Assembly: GCA_051955985.1 (NCBI GenBank)
Contig: JBQCGD010000052.1
Span: forward strand, 1 to 64,000
Reading direction: 5' to 3'
DNA: 64,000 nt
Source: DATKPA01 sp051955985
Lineage (GTDB): Bacteria > Planctomycetota > Phycisphaerae > WQYP01
A program made the position numbers and the translations under genes. Numbering within the stretch: position 1 is the first letter of the stretch; every line of letters starts with the position of its first letter. Under the pieces are notes generated by a model. That model ran no database searches and had not been told where the DNA came from. It saw only the letters and a list, made by a program, of their open reading frames with translations. Positions 1-7,587 of this stretch are shown here, piece by piece.

Positions 1-27
1 GCCGACGCCCCGGGGGGGGGCGTCGGC
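1..27. repeat. GC-rich palindrome, GCCGACGCC family
   Basis: GCCGACGCCCC (1-11) pairs perfectly with GGGGCGTCGGC (17-27). Related GCCGACGCC-containing palindromes occur at 7871-7890 and 29605-29629. This looks like a REP-like dispersed element, here read through by the ketosynthase frame. Confidence 0.6.
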
Positions 28-354
28 TAATCGTTCAAGAGAAGACCCACAATCCTGCAGCGCCCCTCCCTCCCGCTCACCGCGCATCCTCTCCCCCATC
101 CACGCACACTCCCGCTCCATATCCCCCTTCGTCGTCGCCAAAATCACCCCCGCCCCGGCACCCGCTCGCCCCGCCCATTCCCCAAACACCGCCCGCCCCA
201 GCTCAAAAAAATCCGCCTCTTCACATCCCCCAGACCCCAGTCCCCAGCCCCTCCCCGCCGTACAATCACACGCCGCCGCGAACACCTCCCCAATCGTCGC
301 ATACGCGGGAGTCCTCGCCGCCACCGCCTCGATCCCTACCGGAGTAAAACGAAT
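1..354 (-). CDS. Partial beta-ketoacyl synthase-like protein (N-terminal part, runs off left edge)
   Basis: Reading the minus strand leftwards from about 354 gives an open frame to the window edge. It contains the stretch FFELGRAVFGEW followed by GVILATTKGDME, which resembles the N-terminal part of ketosynthase-fold (KAS) enzymes, where a GVVLGTSKGD-type segment is common. The start is unresolved. An in-frame TGA lies at 358-360, the first possible codons after it are GTT and ATT (352-354), and a GTG is available at 322-324. The catalytic Cys would lie outside the window. The frame reads through a heptamer array (232-252) and a GC-rich palindrome (1-27), so repeats sit inside the coding sequence. 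It is divergent from the deacetylase and acyltransferase genes, and with the ACP and dehydratase-like genes it suggests a fatty-acid or polyketide-type cluster. A decayed gene is also possible. Confidence 0.5.
   Translation of the reverse strand, partial: MRFTPVGIEAVAARTPAYATIGEVFAAACDCTAGRGWGLGSGGCEEADFFELGRAVFGEWAGRAGAGAGVILATTKGDMERECAWMGERMRGEREGGALQDCGSSLERLADAPPRGVG
232..252. repeat. Heptamer array AG(A/T/C)CCCC x3
   Basis: Three consecutive seven-base units, AGACCCC, AGTCCCC and AGCCCCT. They lie within the putative ketosynthase frame. It is one of several short-unit arrays in the window and resembles the short tandemly repeated heptamers (STRR) described in cyanobacteria. Confidence 0.5.
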
Positions 355-411
355 AACTCACCCCTCGTTTGCAGTTCCGCTCTCAGACTTTTACGATTGA
401 ACCCGAACCAC

Positions 412-1197
412 ATGCCCGACTCAAGCCAACTACCCTCCGCTCTCGCCATGGCAGTGACCGCCGCCTCCGCAGGTATCCTCTCCGGCGGCGCGCTCCTCGC
501 CTATTCCGTCTTCATGCCACGCTGCCAATTCTGGGCCCCCGTCATCCGCTCCATCCCCGACCGCGAAACCGTCGCCCTCACCTTCGACGACGGCCCCCAT
601 CCCGACTTCACCCCCAGGATCCTCGACATCCTCGCCCAGCACCACGCCCACGCCACCTTCTTCGTCATCGGCCGCTACGCCAAACAACACCCCGACCTCA
701 TCCAACGCATCGCCAACGAAGGCCACACCCTCGGCAACCACACCCTCGACCACGACCGCTTCGGCGTCAACCAGAAACGCGACTACTGGCGCACACAGAT
801 CCACGAAACACAACGCATCGTCGCCGACATCACCGGCCAGCCCCCCGTCCTCTTCCGCTCCCCCATGGGCTTCAAGACCGGCCACATCGCCCGCGCCGCA
901 AAAGAGGCCCGCCTCCCCTTCGTCGGCTGGTCCGTCCGCAGCCTCGACACCCGCCCCCTCTCCGCCCAAAAACTCGTCGATCGCGTCCTCGCCCGCACCG
1001 CCGGCCACGACATCATCCTCCTCCACGACGGCATCGAACCCAATCGCACTTCTCACACCGCCTCCCAGCAAAATACCGTCGACGCCCTGCCCGTCATCCT
1101 CGAAGGCCTCGCCGACAAAAAGCTCCGCCCCCTTTCCCTCCTCGAAGCCCTCATCCCCGCCGCCGAAACCCCGCTCCTCGCGAGGGGCCGCGCATGA
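412..1197 (+). CDS. Polysaccharide deacetylase family protein (NodB domain)
   Basis: A 261-residue carbohydrate esterase family 4 (NodB) protein predicted to deacetylate an N- or O-acetylated glycan. The metal-binding motif TFDDG lies at residues 57-61 and H110-x3-H114 (HTLDH) supplies the histidines. RSPMG and LLHDG match the later NodB motifs. A hydrophobic stretch at about residues 12-33 is a likely signal anchor, placing the domain outside the cytoplasmic membrane. ATG at 412 is preferred over an in-frame TTG at 397; neither has a strong ribosome site. The stop overlaps the next start (ATGA), so it is translationally coupled to the acyltransferase. The substrate is unknown, and the neighbouring acyltransferase, ACP and GT2 genes suggest a glycolipid. 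Confidence 0.85.
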   Translation: MPDSSQLPSALAMAVTAASAGILSGGALLAYSVFMPRCQFWAPVIRSIPDRETVALTFDDGPHPDFTPRILDILAQHHAHATFFVIGRYAKQHPDLIQRIANEGHTLGNHTLDHDRFGVNQKRDYWRTQIHETQRIVADITGQPPVLFRSPMGFKTGHIARAAKEARLPFVGWSVRSLDTRPLSAQKLVDRVLARTAGHDIILLHDGIEPNRTSHTASQQNTVDALPVILEGLADKKLRPLSLLEALIPAAETPLLARGRA

Positions 1198-2015
1198 AAA
1201 AAGCCGTTCACCCCCATCCCCCAGCACCACGCCGCCGCCCCTCACCCACCGACATCCTCCGCACCGCCTACATCTACGCCACCCTCTGGCTCGGCGTCAT
1301 CGTCTACATCCTCCTCTTCGGCCCCCTCCTCCTCCTCGCGGCATACACCTTCGACAAACGCCGCAAGCTCGCCCGCAAAATCGCCAAAGCCATCTTCCCC
1401 AACCTCGTCCGCCACTACTGCTGGCTCGAACGCGACCCCCTCCGCCGCGATCCGCCCCCGCCAAACTCCTTCGACTGGAAGAAAATCGGCCCCTGCATCA
1501 TCGTCGCCAACCACGCGTCCATGATGGACTCCGTCCTCCTCATGGACCTCCCCACCGGCATTGGCGACGGGCGCGTCTGGGCCAAAGGCTGGCCCTTCAA
1601 AGTCCCACTCCTCGGCTGGCTCATGCAACTCTCCGGACACCTCTTCGTCGAAGACTTCAACCTCCTCCCCGACGCCCAGGAATTCCTCGCCGACGGCACC
1701 TCCCTCCTCGTCTTCCCCGAATCCTCCCGCACCCGCACCGGCACCGTCGGCCGCTTCCGCGAAGGCGCCTTCCTCCTCGCCGCCCGTACCGGCCGCCCCA
1801 TCATCCCCGTCGCCCTCCACGGCTCCTTCGAATGCTTCCCCCCAGGCCAGCCCTGGATCTTCGGCCCGCCCCTCCGCATCCAACCCCTCGGCATCCTCTA
1901 CCCAGACCCCAAAAACCCCAAATCCCATTTCGACCTCCGCCGCCAGGCCCGCAACATGATCGCCACCGCCCTCGGCGAAGCCGCTGCCAGCAACGATTCC
2001 GCCGCCGCCGCATAA
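1194..2015 (+). CDS. 1-acyl-sn-glycerol-3-phosphate acyltransferase-like protein (PlsC family)
   Basis: A 273-residue membrane-associated acyltransferase. A basic, Pro-rich N-terminus is followed by a strong transmembrane segment (about 25-50). The PlsC motif NHASMMD (NHx4D catalytic pair) and a substrate-phosphate-binding type motif FPESSRTRTG are present. The family moves acyl groups from acyl-ACP or acyl-CoA to lysophospholipids or other hydroxyl acceptors. The start ATG overlaps the stop of the deacetylase gene by four bases. In aryl-polyene-type clusters PlsC homologues acylate the product or its lipid anchor; that role here is inference. The C-terminus is Ala/Asp-rich and low in complexity. 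Confidence 0.85.
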   Translation: MKKAVHPHPPAPRRRPSPTDILRTAYIYATLWLGVIVYILLFGPLLLLAAYTFDKRRKLARKIAKAIFPNLVRHYCWLERDPLRRDPPPPNSFDWKKIGPCIIVANHASMMDSVLLMDLPTGIGDGRVWAKGWPFKVPLLGWLMQLSGHLFVEDFNLLPDAQEFLADGTSLLVFPESSRTRTGTVGRFREGAFLLAARTGRPIIPVALHGSFECFPPGQPWIFGPPLRIQPLGILYPDPKNPKSHFDLRRQARNMIATALGEAAASNDSAAAA

Positions 2016-2026
2016 CACAAAAATCC

Positions 2027-2053
2027 TCTTTCGTGTCCTTCGTGTCTTTCGTG
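2027..2053. repeat. Nonamer array T(C)(T/C)TTCGTG x3
   Basis: Three consecutive units TCTTTCGTG, TCCTTCGTG and TCTTTCGTG just after the acyltransferase stop. The same unit family occurs at 3182-3208, 11795-11824 and, inverted, at 57918-57944. Confidence 0.75.
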
Positions 2054-2073
2054 GCCAGTTTACGTCGTGCCCC

Positions 2074-2484
2074 ATGCAAAACCGCCCTCAAATCCCTCAC
2101 CAACCCCCCATGCACTGGCTCGACACCGCCACCCTCTCCCTCGACCAACTCACCTGCACCGCCACCCGCACCATCACCCCCACTCACCCCTTCGTCGAAA
2201 ACAACCTCCTCCCCCGCACCGCCCTCAGCGAACTCCTCGCCCAATGCGCCGCCGCCGGCTCCAGCATGAAAGCCGCCTCACACAACAAAAAAATCCGCAC
2301 CGGCATGCTCGTCGCCATCCGCGACCTCCACATCACCTCCGACATCCCCGCCAACTCCACCCTCACCCTCACCGCCACCCACGAAAAATCCCTCGGCCCC
2401 CTCTCCAGCGCCTACCTCGAAGCCAAAATCCACAACCGCCTCATCGCCTCCGCCCGAATGACATTCCACCTCCAATTCGAGTAG
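2074..2484 (+). CDS. Hot-dog fold 3-hydroxyacyl-ACP dehydratase-like protein
   Basis: A 136-residue protein (124 if the second start, ATG 2110, is used) resembling the ApeP/FabA-like hot-dog dehydratases of aryl-polyene and related clusters. The segment HPFVENNLLPRTALSELLAQ matches the region in which hot-dog dehydratases carry HPF and a following helix. Beta strands with a terminal RMTFHLQ pattern close the fold. It probably dehydrates 3-hydroxyacyl intermediates on the ACP encoded 28 bases downstream, or acts as a partner of the second hot-dog protein. Neither start has a clear ribosome site. The substrate cannot be told from sequence. Confidence 0.65.
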   Translation: MQNRPQIPHQPPMHWLDTATLSLDQLTCTATRTITPTHPFVENNLLPRTALSELLAQCAAAGSSMKAASHNKKIRTGMLVAIRDLHITSDIPANSTLTLTATHEKSLGPLSSAYLEAKIHNRLIASARMTFHLQFE

Positions 2485-2512
2485 ACTCCCCCCGTCTCAA
2501 ACAAGGACCCCT

Positions 2513-2776
2513 ATGACTCCCACCGAATCCAAACTCATCGACGTCCTCTCCAAAGGCCTCAAACTCAACCTCCCCCACCCCATCACCCCCGACACCCGCA
2601 TCTTCGGCAAAGACGGCCTCGGCCTCGACTCCGTCGACGTCCTCGAGATAGCCGTCCTCCTCGACAAACACTTCGGCGTCATGCTCGAAGAACAAAACGC
2701 CGAGGTCAACCAGGCCCTCACCTCCATCGCCTCCCTCGCCACCTACATCGACCGCCACTCCTCCAAACACCCCTGA
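2513..2776 (+). CDS. Acyl carrier protein
   Basis: An 87-residue carrier protein. The phosphopantetheine attachment motif is LDSVDVLE with Ser40 as the modified residue, followed by the recognition helix (EIAVLLDKHFGV). Its size and acidity are typical of ACPs. It lies between two hot-dog dehydratase-like genes on the same strand and should carry the acyl or polyene chain that they and the left-edge ketosynthase process. The start is the only ATG and follows an AAGGA-like stretch by a short spacer. It is not next to fabD, fabF or fabG, so a secondary-lipid ACP is more likely than the housekeeping AcpP. Confidence 0.9.
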   Translation: MTPTESKLIDVLSKGLKLNLPHPITPDTRIFGKDGLGLDSVDVLEIAVLLDKHFGVMLEEQNAEVNQALTSIASLATYIDRHSSKHP

Positions 2777-2841
2777 CCGCATCGAACCGACGCCCGTCGC
2801 CCGCAGGCGACGTGGGCACCACTCCACCTGCAAGGCCCCTC

Positions 2842-3174
2842 ATGCCCACCACCTACACCCTCCACCTCCTCACCACCTCCCCCCAACTCACCGCCCGCGC
2901 CTCCTTCCCCGCCACCTTCCCCGGCTTCGACGGCCACTTCCCCCACAACCCCATCCTCCCCGGCTTCATGCACATCCAACTCGCCCTCGACACCCTCCAA
3001 CTCGCCAACCTCCCCCACACCCTCAACCAAATCCCCTCCGCCAAATTCTCCAAACCCATCCCCCCCGATTCCGAAATCCACCTCACCCTCACCCCCCTCA
3101 ACCCCACCACCTACGAAGCCACCCTCACCCAAAACCAAACCCCGCTAAGCACCTTCACCCTGACCGTCGAATAA
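2842..3174 (+). CDS. FabZ-like 3-hydroxyacyl-ACP dehydratase
   Basis: A 110-residue hot-dog protein. The FabZ/FabA signature FDGHFPHNPILPGFMHIQ is clear: the His of GHFP is the catalytic His, and the PxxPG turn precedes the central helix. It is shorter than FabZ (about 140-150), lacking part of the N-terminus, and resembles the ApeI-type dehydratases of aryl-polyene clusters. ATG 2842 is chosen because the upstream extension is proline-rich and unlike the family. A short hairpin GTCGCC-cgca-GGCGAC (2795-2810) lies between the ACP stop and this gene. Its products probably feed the nearby acyltransferases. Confidence 0.75.
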   Translation: MPTTYTLHLLTTSPQLTARASFPATFPGFDGHFPHNPILPGFMHIQLALDTLQLANLPHTLNQIPSAKFSKPIPPDSEIHLTLTPLNPTTYEATLTQNQTPLSTFTLTVE

Positions 3175-3181
3175 CAAACCC

Positions 3182-3208
3182 CTCTCCGTGCCCTCCGTGC
3201 TCTCCGTG
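3182..3208. repeat. Nonamer array C(T/C)CTCCGTG x3
   Basis: Units CTCTCCGTG, CCCTCCGTG and CTCTCCGTG lie in the spacer between the convergent FabZ-like and LpxL-like genes. Further CTTCGT units continue into the 3' end of the LpxL-like gene (about 3220-3240), so the last residues of that protein are encoded by repeat sequence. Confidence 0.7.
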
Positions 3209-3211
3209 GTT

Positions 3212-4192
3212 TCAATCCCTCTTCGTCGCTTCGTGTCTCCGTCCCCACTCCCACAAGTCATAAAAATTCCCCCACTGCAGCGGATACCGCCGCACCATCC
3301 CCTCCAAAAACCCCGCAAAATCAGCAGCCGCCCGCCCAATCCGCTCCTCCCGCGTCCCCCCCGCCTCCTCCCCGTAACCCTTCGCCTCCCCAATCACGCA
3401 CACATACCGCCGATACCCCAGCCGGCACGTATACACATTCACCACCGGCGACCCGCTCAGCACCGCCGCGACAAACGGCCCCGCCGGCAACGCCACCTCC
3501 GCCCCCAGCAGCCGCGCCTTCACCGTCTTCCCCGTCAACGCCCGATCCGCCCGCATCGCCACCAGGTCCCCCTCCCGCAGCGCCCCCATGATCTTTACCC
3601 CCGCCGCCAGCGCATCCGTCGTGCTGATCACCCGCACCTTCTCCAGCATCTTCCGATGCTTCGTATGAAACCGCTCCGTCGCATCCCCCGCCTCCTGGTA
3701 CATCACAATATGGATCGCCCGCTCCACCCCCATCCGAAAAATATACGGCGCCGCCACCTCCGCATTCCCAAAATGCCCCGACAACATGATCACCCCCTTC
3801 CCCTCCTGCACCGCATGCGTCAAATGCCCCAGCCCATCACAACTCACCCGAAACCCGTGCCGCTCGCTCACCAGCATCACCGCCCGATCCAGGAGCAGCA
3901 TCCCAAACTGAATCATGTGCAGATAACTCTCCCACCGCCGCCGCCACCACCCGCGCCCCCCCCCCCCCGGCCGCACCCGATCCAGATACCCCATGCTCGC
4001 CCGCCGCGCCCTCGGCACGCACACAAAAAAATACACCGCCCCCACCCACACAAAAAAATACCCCAGCCACAACACCCGCGACCCCACCCACAACATCATC
4101 CAATTCGCCCAATACCCAAACCGATGCACCCCCCACTTCCGCCGCACTTCCGCAGCCTCGCCGATAGGATTCTCAACCACACCCTCACCCAT
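3212..4192 (-). CDS. LpxL/HtrB-like lipid acyltransferase
   Basis: A 326-residue protein of the lysophospholipid/lipid A acyltransferase family. An N-terminal membrane segment (about 35-60) precedes the catalytic motif HFGNAE (His140, Glu145; HxxxxD/E), MRADRALTG and a C-terminal signature YPLQWGNFYDLWEW typical of acyltransferases paired with GT2 enzymes. It probably transfers an acyl group from ACP to a glycolipid at the inner membrane. The GT2-DUF2062 gene lies just upstream on the same strand, 66 bases away, so the two are likely co-transcribed. The extreme C-terminus (HEATKRD) is encoded by repeat-like DNA. The usual lipid A genes are absent, so a secondary lipid is more likely. Confidence 0.85.
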   Translation of the reverse strand: MGEGVVENPIGEAAEVRRKWGVHRFGYWANWMMLWVGSRVLWLGYFFVWVGAVYFFVCVPRARRASMGYLDRVRPGGGGRGWWRRRWESYLHMIQFGMLLLDRAVMLVSERHGFRVSCDGLGHLTHAVQEGKGVIMLSGHFGNAEVAAPYIFRMGVERAIHIVMYQEAGDATERFHTKHRKMLEKVRVISTTDALAAGVKIMGALREGDLVAMRADRALTGKTVKARLLGAEVALPAGPFVAAVLSGSPVVNVYTCRLGYRRYVCVIGEAKGYGEEAGGTREERIGRAAADFAGFLEGMVRRYPLQWGNFYDLWEWGRRHEATKRD

Positions 4193-4217
4193 GCGGCACC
4201 GTCAGAATCTCCCCAAA

Positions 4218-4252
4218 TCGAAAATCGAAAATTGAAAATCGAAAATCCAAAA
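4218..4252. repeat. Heptamer array TCGAAAA x5
   Basis: Units TCGAAAA, TCGAAAA, TTGAAAA, TCGAAAA and TCCAAAA are head to tail in the short spacer between the LpxL-like and GT2 genes. The array is AT-rich in an otherwise GC-rich region. Confidence 0.85.
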
Positions 4253-4258
4253 CTCCCC

Positions 4259-5416
4259 TCACGTCGAAACCCGCTCCACCCGCACACACGCCAGCACCGC
4301 ACGCGCTACAAACAATCCCACCGCCGCCATCGCCAACGCCACCACAAAATCCCCCATCAACCACCCCGCCACCGCGTTCCCGGCGCCGCCCCCCGTCACC
4401 CACTTCCCCACCATCGTGTTCAACATCACCCACACCGGCACCAGCGGCGGAATCGAAATCTGGCTCCCGATCAACGCCGCCACCATGTTCAAATGCATCC
4501 GCCGCGCAATATAAATCGCGATCAAACTGTGCAGAAAATAAAACGGCGTCAACCCAATGAAAATCCCCACCGCAAACGCCGTCGCCAGCTCCGAATTCGT
4601 CGACCCCTCCCGCACCGCCTCCTTCACCGCCTCCCGCCAGGTCTCCCACTTCCACCACTTTCCAAACTGCACCGCCGCCCCCTCCTTCCCCACCAGCCGC
4701 TTCAACGGCACCGGCGCCAGCCTTCTCGCCACCAGGAACACATTCACCCGCACCCCGCGCAGCGTATCCACCACCGGCCGAAAATGACTCACCCGCTCGT
4801 TCCCCGCAAAATAAATGCACCGCACCGGCACACTCCGAATCACCAGCCCCGCCCACGCCATCCGCGCCAGCACCTCCGTCTCAAAATCAAACCGCCAGAA
4901 CCGATAGCTCGCCCCCAGCACATGCGAAAGCGGATACGCCCTCAACCCGCACTGGCTGTCCGGAATCTCCTGCCCCGTCTGCACCCGCAGCCAGAACCGC
5001 GCCGCATCCCGCCCTTTCTTGCTCCGCGCCGGCACATTCCCCGACGCCTCCATATCCCGGCACCCAATCACCAGATCATCAGGATTCCCCCGCGCCGCCT
5101 CCCAAATCCCCGCCAGATCCCCCGCACAATGCTGCCCATCCGCATCAATCGTCAGCACATGCGAATACCCCTTCCCCCGCGCATACTCCAATCCCGTCAA
5201 AAGCGCCCGCCCCTTCCCCCGATTCCGCCTATGCCGCAAACCCGTCACCCCCGCCATCCCACCGATCACCTCAGAACTCCCATCCGTACACCCATCATCC
5301 ACCACAATCAACTCCCCCACATCCACCATCCCCGCCATCACCGCGCGAACCTCCTCCACCACGCGCCCAACCGTCCGCGCATGATTAAAAACCGGAACAA
5401 CAACCGCCGCCTTCAT
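4259..5416 (-). CDS. Family 2 glycosyltransferase fused to a DUF2062 membrane domain
   Basis: A 385-residue two-domain protein. Residues 1-230 are a GT-A fold GT2 domain: PVFNHARTV at the start, Asp40-Asp41-Gly for nucleotide-sugar binding, and DADGQH (91-96) as the DxD-type metal site, close to dolichyl-phosphate-mannose synthase and ApeJ-like enzymes. Residues about 260-385 are DUF2062, with the GIFIGLTPFYF motif and several membrane segments. The GT2-DUF2062 plus acyltransferase pair is frequent in aryl-polyene-type loci. It probably glycosylates a lipid carrier at the cytoplasmic face. The donor sugar is unknown. Confidence 0.85.
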   Translation of the reverse strand: MKAAVVVPVFNHARTVGRVVEEVRAVMAGMVDVGELIVVDDGCTDGSSEVIGGMAGVTGLRHRRNRGKGRALLTGLEYARGKGYSHVLTIDADGQHCAGDLAGIWEAARGNPDDLVIGCRDMEASGNVPARSKKGRDAARFWLRVQTGQEIPDSQCGLRAYPLSHVLGASYRFWRFDFETEVLARMAWAGLVIRSVPVRCIYFAGNERVSHFRPVVDTLRGVRVNVFLVARRLAPVPLKRLVGKEGAAVQFGKWWKWETWREAVKEAVREGSTNSELATAFAVGIFIGLTPFYFLHSLIAIYIARRMHLNMVAALIGSQISIPPLVPVWVMLNTMVGKWVTGGGAGNAVAGWLMGDFVVALAMAAVGLFVARAVLACVRVERVST

Positions 5417-5461
5417 CCAACCTCAAACAAAAAAAAACTCGTCGCCCAACGCCACCGTTTC

Positions 5462-5522
5462 GTCATTCAGTCATTCGTCATTCGGATTTGATTCGTCATT
5501 CGTCATTCGAATTTCGTCATTC
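5462..5522. repeat. Heptamer array GTCATTC (about 6 units plus degenerate ones)
   Basis: GTCATTC occurs at 5462, 5470, 5477, 5495, 5502 and 5516, with GATTTGATTC- and GAATTTC-like degenerate units between. It fills most of the spacer upstream of the GT2 gene and downstream of the kamA-like gene. Confidence 0.85.
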
Positions 5523-5530
5523 TCGTAGTA

Positions 5531-6715
5531 TCATTCCCGCGCCGTCATTCCCCGCAGGGTCATCTCCACCGGAATCGCGCTCCGCCGCTCGCTCGGGTCA
5601 TACCTCTCCCCCGTCGTATACTCCACCGCTACCCCATCCTTCGTATGCAAAACATAATACCCCCCGCGATCCACCAGCTCCTCCCACGGCCCAATCACGC
5701 ACTTCCCCATCGGCGTCGGCACCGTCAGCAGCGGCACCCGCGTCCCCGGCGCACTCGCCAACCCCCGTAAAATCTGCTGGCTCTCCTTCAACGTCAACCG
5801 ATGCGCCGGCAACGTCCCATCCGGAAACGGATGGATCAAATAATAAGGCTTCACCACCACCGCCCCCGCATCCATCCGGTCATACATCTCCGTGATAATC
5901 TCCGCCGAATCATTGATCCCCCGAAACAACGGATGCTGCATCAACATCAACGGCTGCCGCTTCCCACCCAGCTCCGCCAGCACCGAAAGCGCCTCCAGCA
6001 ACTCCCCCGTCACCTCCCGCGGATGCACCACATGCAAGATATATGAACTCGGCTTAAGCGCCCTCAGCCCCGCCAAAAGCCCCTTCGTCCGCACCACCCG
6101 CTTCGGAAACCACACCGGCTCCCGCGTATGCACCGTCACCGTCACGCGCCGCGCCAACCGCCCATTCAACCGATCCACCCGCTCCGCCAGATGCTCCAGG
6201 TACTCCCCCGGCACCGTCAACGGATCACCGCCCGAAAGCACAATCTCCCGCAACTCCCCCACGTTCGGACTTTTCTCCGCCTGCTCAAACATCGCATCGA
6301 TGTCCGCATGCGAAATAAACCCCTCGATATTCTCCCGATTCTTCAAATAACAATACCGGCACAACCCACTGCAAAAATTCGTCATCCGAATCAGCACTTC
6401 GTACCGGTACTTCTGGATCCACCGCGGATGCTCCGCCACCTTCCCCGCCAGTTGAAACGCATCCCACCGCTCCGTCCCCGCATCCTGCATCTCCACCCGC
6501 CCCGGCAACGCCAGCGCCCACAACGGATCCCCCGGATCGTCCCGCAGCACCCGCTCCACATAAAACCGCGGAATCCGAAACGGATACCGCGCCGCCACTT
6601 CGCGCATTTCCCCCGCCTGCTCATCGCTGATCGTCGTCAAAACCCGACGCAGTTCATCCACACTGCCGATGACCTCGCGCACCTCCGGCAGCACCTTGGA
6701 ATCCATCACCGTCAT
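5531..6715 (-). CDS. KamA family radical SAM protein (lysine 2,3-aminomutase-like)
   Basis: A 394-residue radical SAM enzyme. The 4Fe-4S cysteine motif is CSGLCRYC (Cys115, Cys119, Cys122) and is followed by LSGGDPL, the glycine-rich S-adenosylmethionine motif. PTPMGKC near the C-terminus corresponds to the PLP-lysine region of KamA. The family includes lysine 2,3-aminomutases and EpmB, which beta-lysylates elongation factor P. The length fits KamA better than the shorter EpmB (about 340), but the substrate cannot be fixed. ATG 6715 is preferred because GAGGGG lies about 10 bases upstream; the longer open frame upstream is low-complexity and crosses a terminator. It is monocistronic, separated from ilvN by that terminator. 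Confidence 0.8.
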   Translation of the reverse strand: MTVMDSKVLPEVREVIGSVDELRRVLTTISDEQAGEMREVAARYPFRIPRFYVERVLRDDPGDPLWALALPGRVEMQDAGTERWDAFQLAGKVAEHPRWIQKYRYEVLIRMTNFCSGLCRYCYLKNRENIEGFISHADIDAMFEQAEKSPNVGELREIVLSGGDPLTVPGEYLEHLAERVDRLNGRLARRVTVTVHTREPVWFPKRVVRTKGLLAGLRALKPSSYILHVVHPREVTGELLEALSVLAELGGKRQPLMLMQHPLFRGINDSAEIITEMYDRMDAGAVVVKPYYLIHPFPDGTLPAHRLTLKESQQILRGLASAPGTRVPLLTVPTPMGKCVIGPWEELVDRGGYYVLHTKDGVAVEYTTGERYDPSERRSAIPVEMTLRGMTARE

Positions 6716-6812
6716 TAAACGCAACCCCTCGCATGACTTAAATCCCACACATAGGCAATCATACCGCCGACCATTTCCACTGGGAACCCTCCGCACCTCA
6801 TCCATCCCGCGC

Positions 6813-6851
6813 AAAAAAAAGAAAAAGCCGACGGACTCAAATCCATCGGCT
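6813..6851 (-). terminator. Rho-independent terminator after ilvN
   Basis: Read on the minus strand, AGCCGATGG (6851-6843) pairs with CCGTCGGCT (6834-6826) with one G-T pair, and a run of T broken once by C follows (6825-6813). It ends the ilvB-lipoprotein-ilvN transcription direction and separates it from the kamA-like gene. Confidence 0.85.
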
Positions 6852-6886
6852 CTCTTCGATCTCTCACCAATTCCCCACCCCCACAC

Positions 6887-6914
6887 GGACCCCGAACCCC
6901 GGACCCCGGACCCC
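6887..6914. repeat. Heptamer array G(G/A)ACCCC x4
   Basis: Units GGACCCC, GAACCCC, GGACCCC and GGACCCC lie between the ilvN stop and its terminator. It is the complement-strand equivalent of the (C/T)TCGGG(G/T) array at 56509-56543. Confidence 0.8.
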
Positions 6915-6940
6915 GAGCGATCCGCCCCCATCCACCTCCC

Positions 6941-7543
6941 TCAACCCGGCGGCGTCGCCTCCAACTCCTCCTGCGTCGGCTCCCGCGTCATGCTCCCGCC
7001 CTTGCTCGATGGCTTCGCAATCCCTTCCCTCCTCACCCCGCCCTCCTCCTCCGGCGCCGACACCGTCGAACTCCCCCGCGGCATCGCAATCACCCCTGTC
7101 CGCGCCAGTTCCTTGATCCCATACGGCCGGATCAATTCCACAAACGCATCCACCTTCTCCTCCTCACCCGACAATTCAATCATCACCGTGTTCGGCCCGA
7201 CATCCACCACATGCCCCCGGAACAGCGACGCCAGCTCAATCACCTCGCTCCGCTTCCCCGCCGGCGTCGACACCTTCACCAGGCAAAGATCCCGCTCCAC
7301 GAACGGTAGATCCTTGTAATCCCGCACCCGCACCACCGTCACGATCTTCGCAAGCTGCTTCCGCACCTGCTCCAGGATCCGATCGTCCGCGTTCACAACA
7401 ATCGTCATGCGCGACAACGACGGATCTTCCGTCCGCCCCACCACCAGCGAATCAATATTGAACCCGCGCGCCGAAAACATCCCCGCCACATGGGCGAGCA
7501 CGCCCGGCTCATTCATCACCAGGGCTGAAATCACGTGTCTCAC
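6941..7543 (-). CDS. ilvN: Acetolactate synthase regulatory (small) subunit
   Basis: A 200-residue IlvN/IlvH protein that gives valine feedback control to acetolactate synthase in branched-chain amino acid synthesis. The N-terminal ACT domain (RHVISALVMNEPGVLAHVAGMF, GFNIDSLVVG) and the second domain (ERDLCLVKV, VMIELSG) are in the usual order. A 30-residue Ser/Glu/Pro-rich tail is extra. Translation starts at GTG 7543, preceded by GAAGGAG. The catalytic subunit gene ilvB is upstream on the same strand, but a small lipoprotein gene and a 10-bp hairpin lie between them, which is unusual for ilvBN. Confidence 0.95.
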   Translation of the reverse strand: MRHVISALVMNEPGVLAHVAGMFSARGFNIDSLVVGRTEDPSLSRMTIVVNADDRILEQVRKQLAKIVTVVRVRDYKDLPFVERDLCLVKVSTPAGKRSEVIELASLFRGHVVDVGPNTVMIELSGEEEKVDAFVELIRPYGIKELARTGVIAMPRGSSTVSAPEEEGGVRREGIAKPSSKGGSMTREPTQEELEATPPG

Positions 7544-7560
7544 AAAATGCTCCTTCGTAA

Positions 7561-7586
7561 GGCACGTGATTCCAACATCACGTGCC
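7561..7586. promoter_or_regulatory. Perfect 10-bp stem-loop upstream of ilvN
   Basis: GGCACGTGAT (7561-7570) and ATCACGTGCC (7577-7586) pair perfectly around a 6-base loop. It fills the gap between the lipoprotein stop and the ilvN ribosome site. No T-run follows on either strand, so it is not a standard terminator. It could be an operator, an mRNA-stabilising hairpin or a processing site that sets ilvN expression relative to ilvB. Confidence 0.6.
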
Positions 7587-7587
7587 G

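Noticed and set aside
2027..2053. CRISPR-like array
   Set aside because: Units are 9 bases with no spacers; no CRISPR array or cas genes in the window.
3188..5491. Very long + strand open frame rich in Pro, His and Arg
   Set aside because: It is the antisense of the LpxL-like and GT2 genes and an artefact of high GC; composition is not protein-like.
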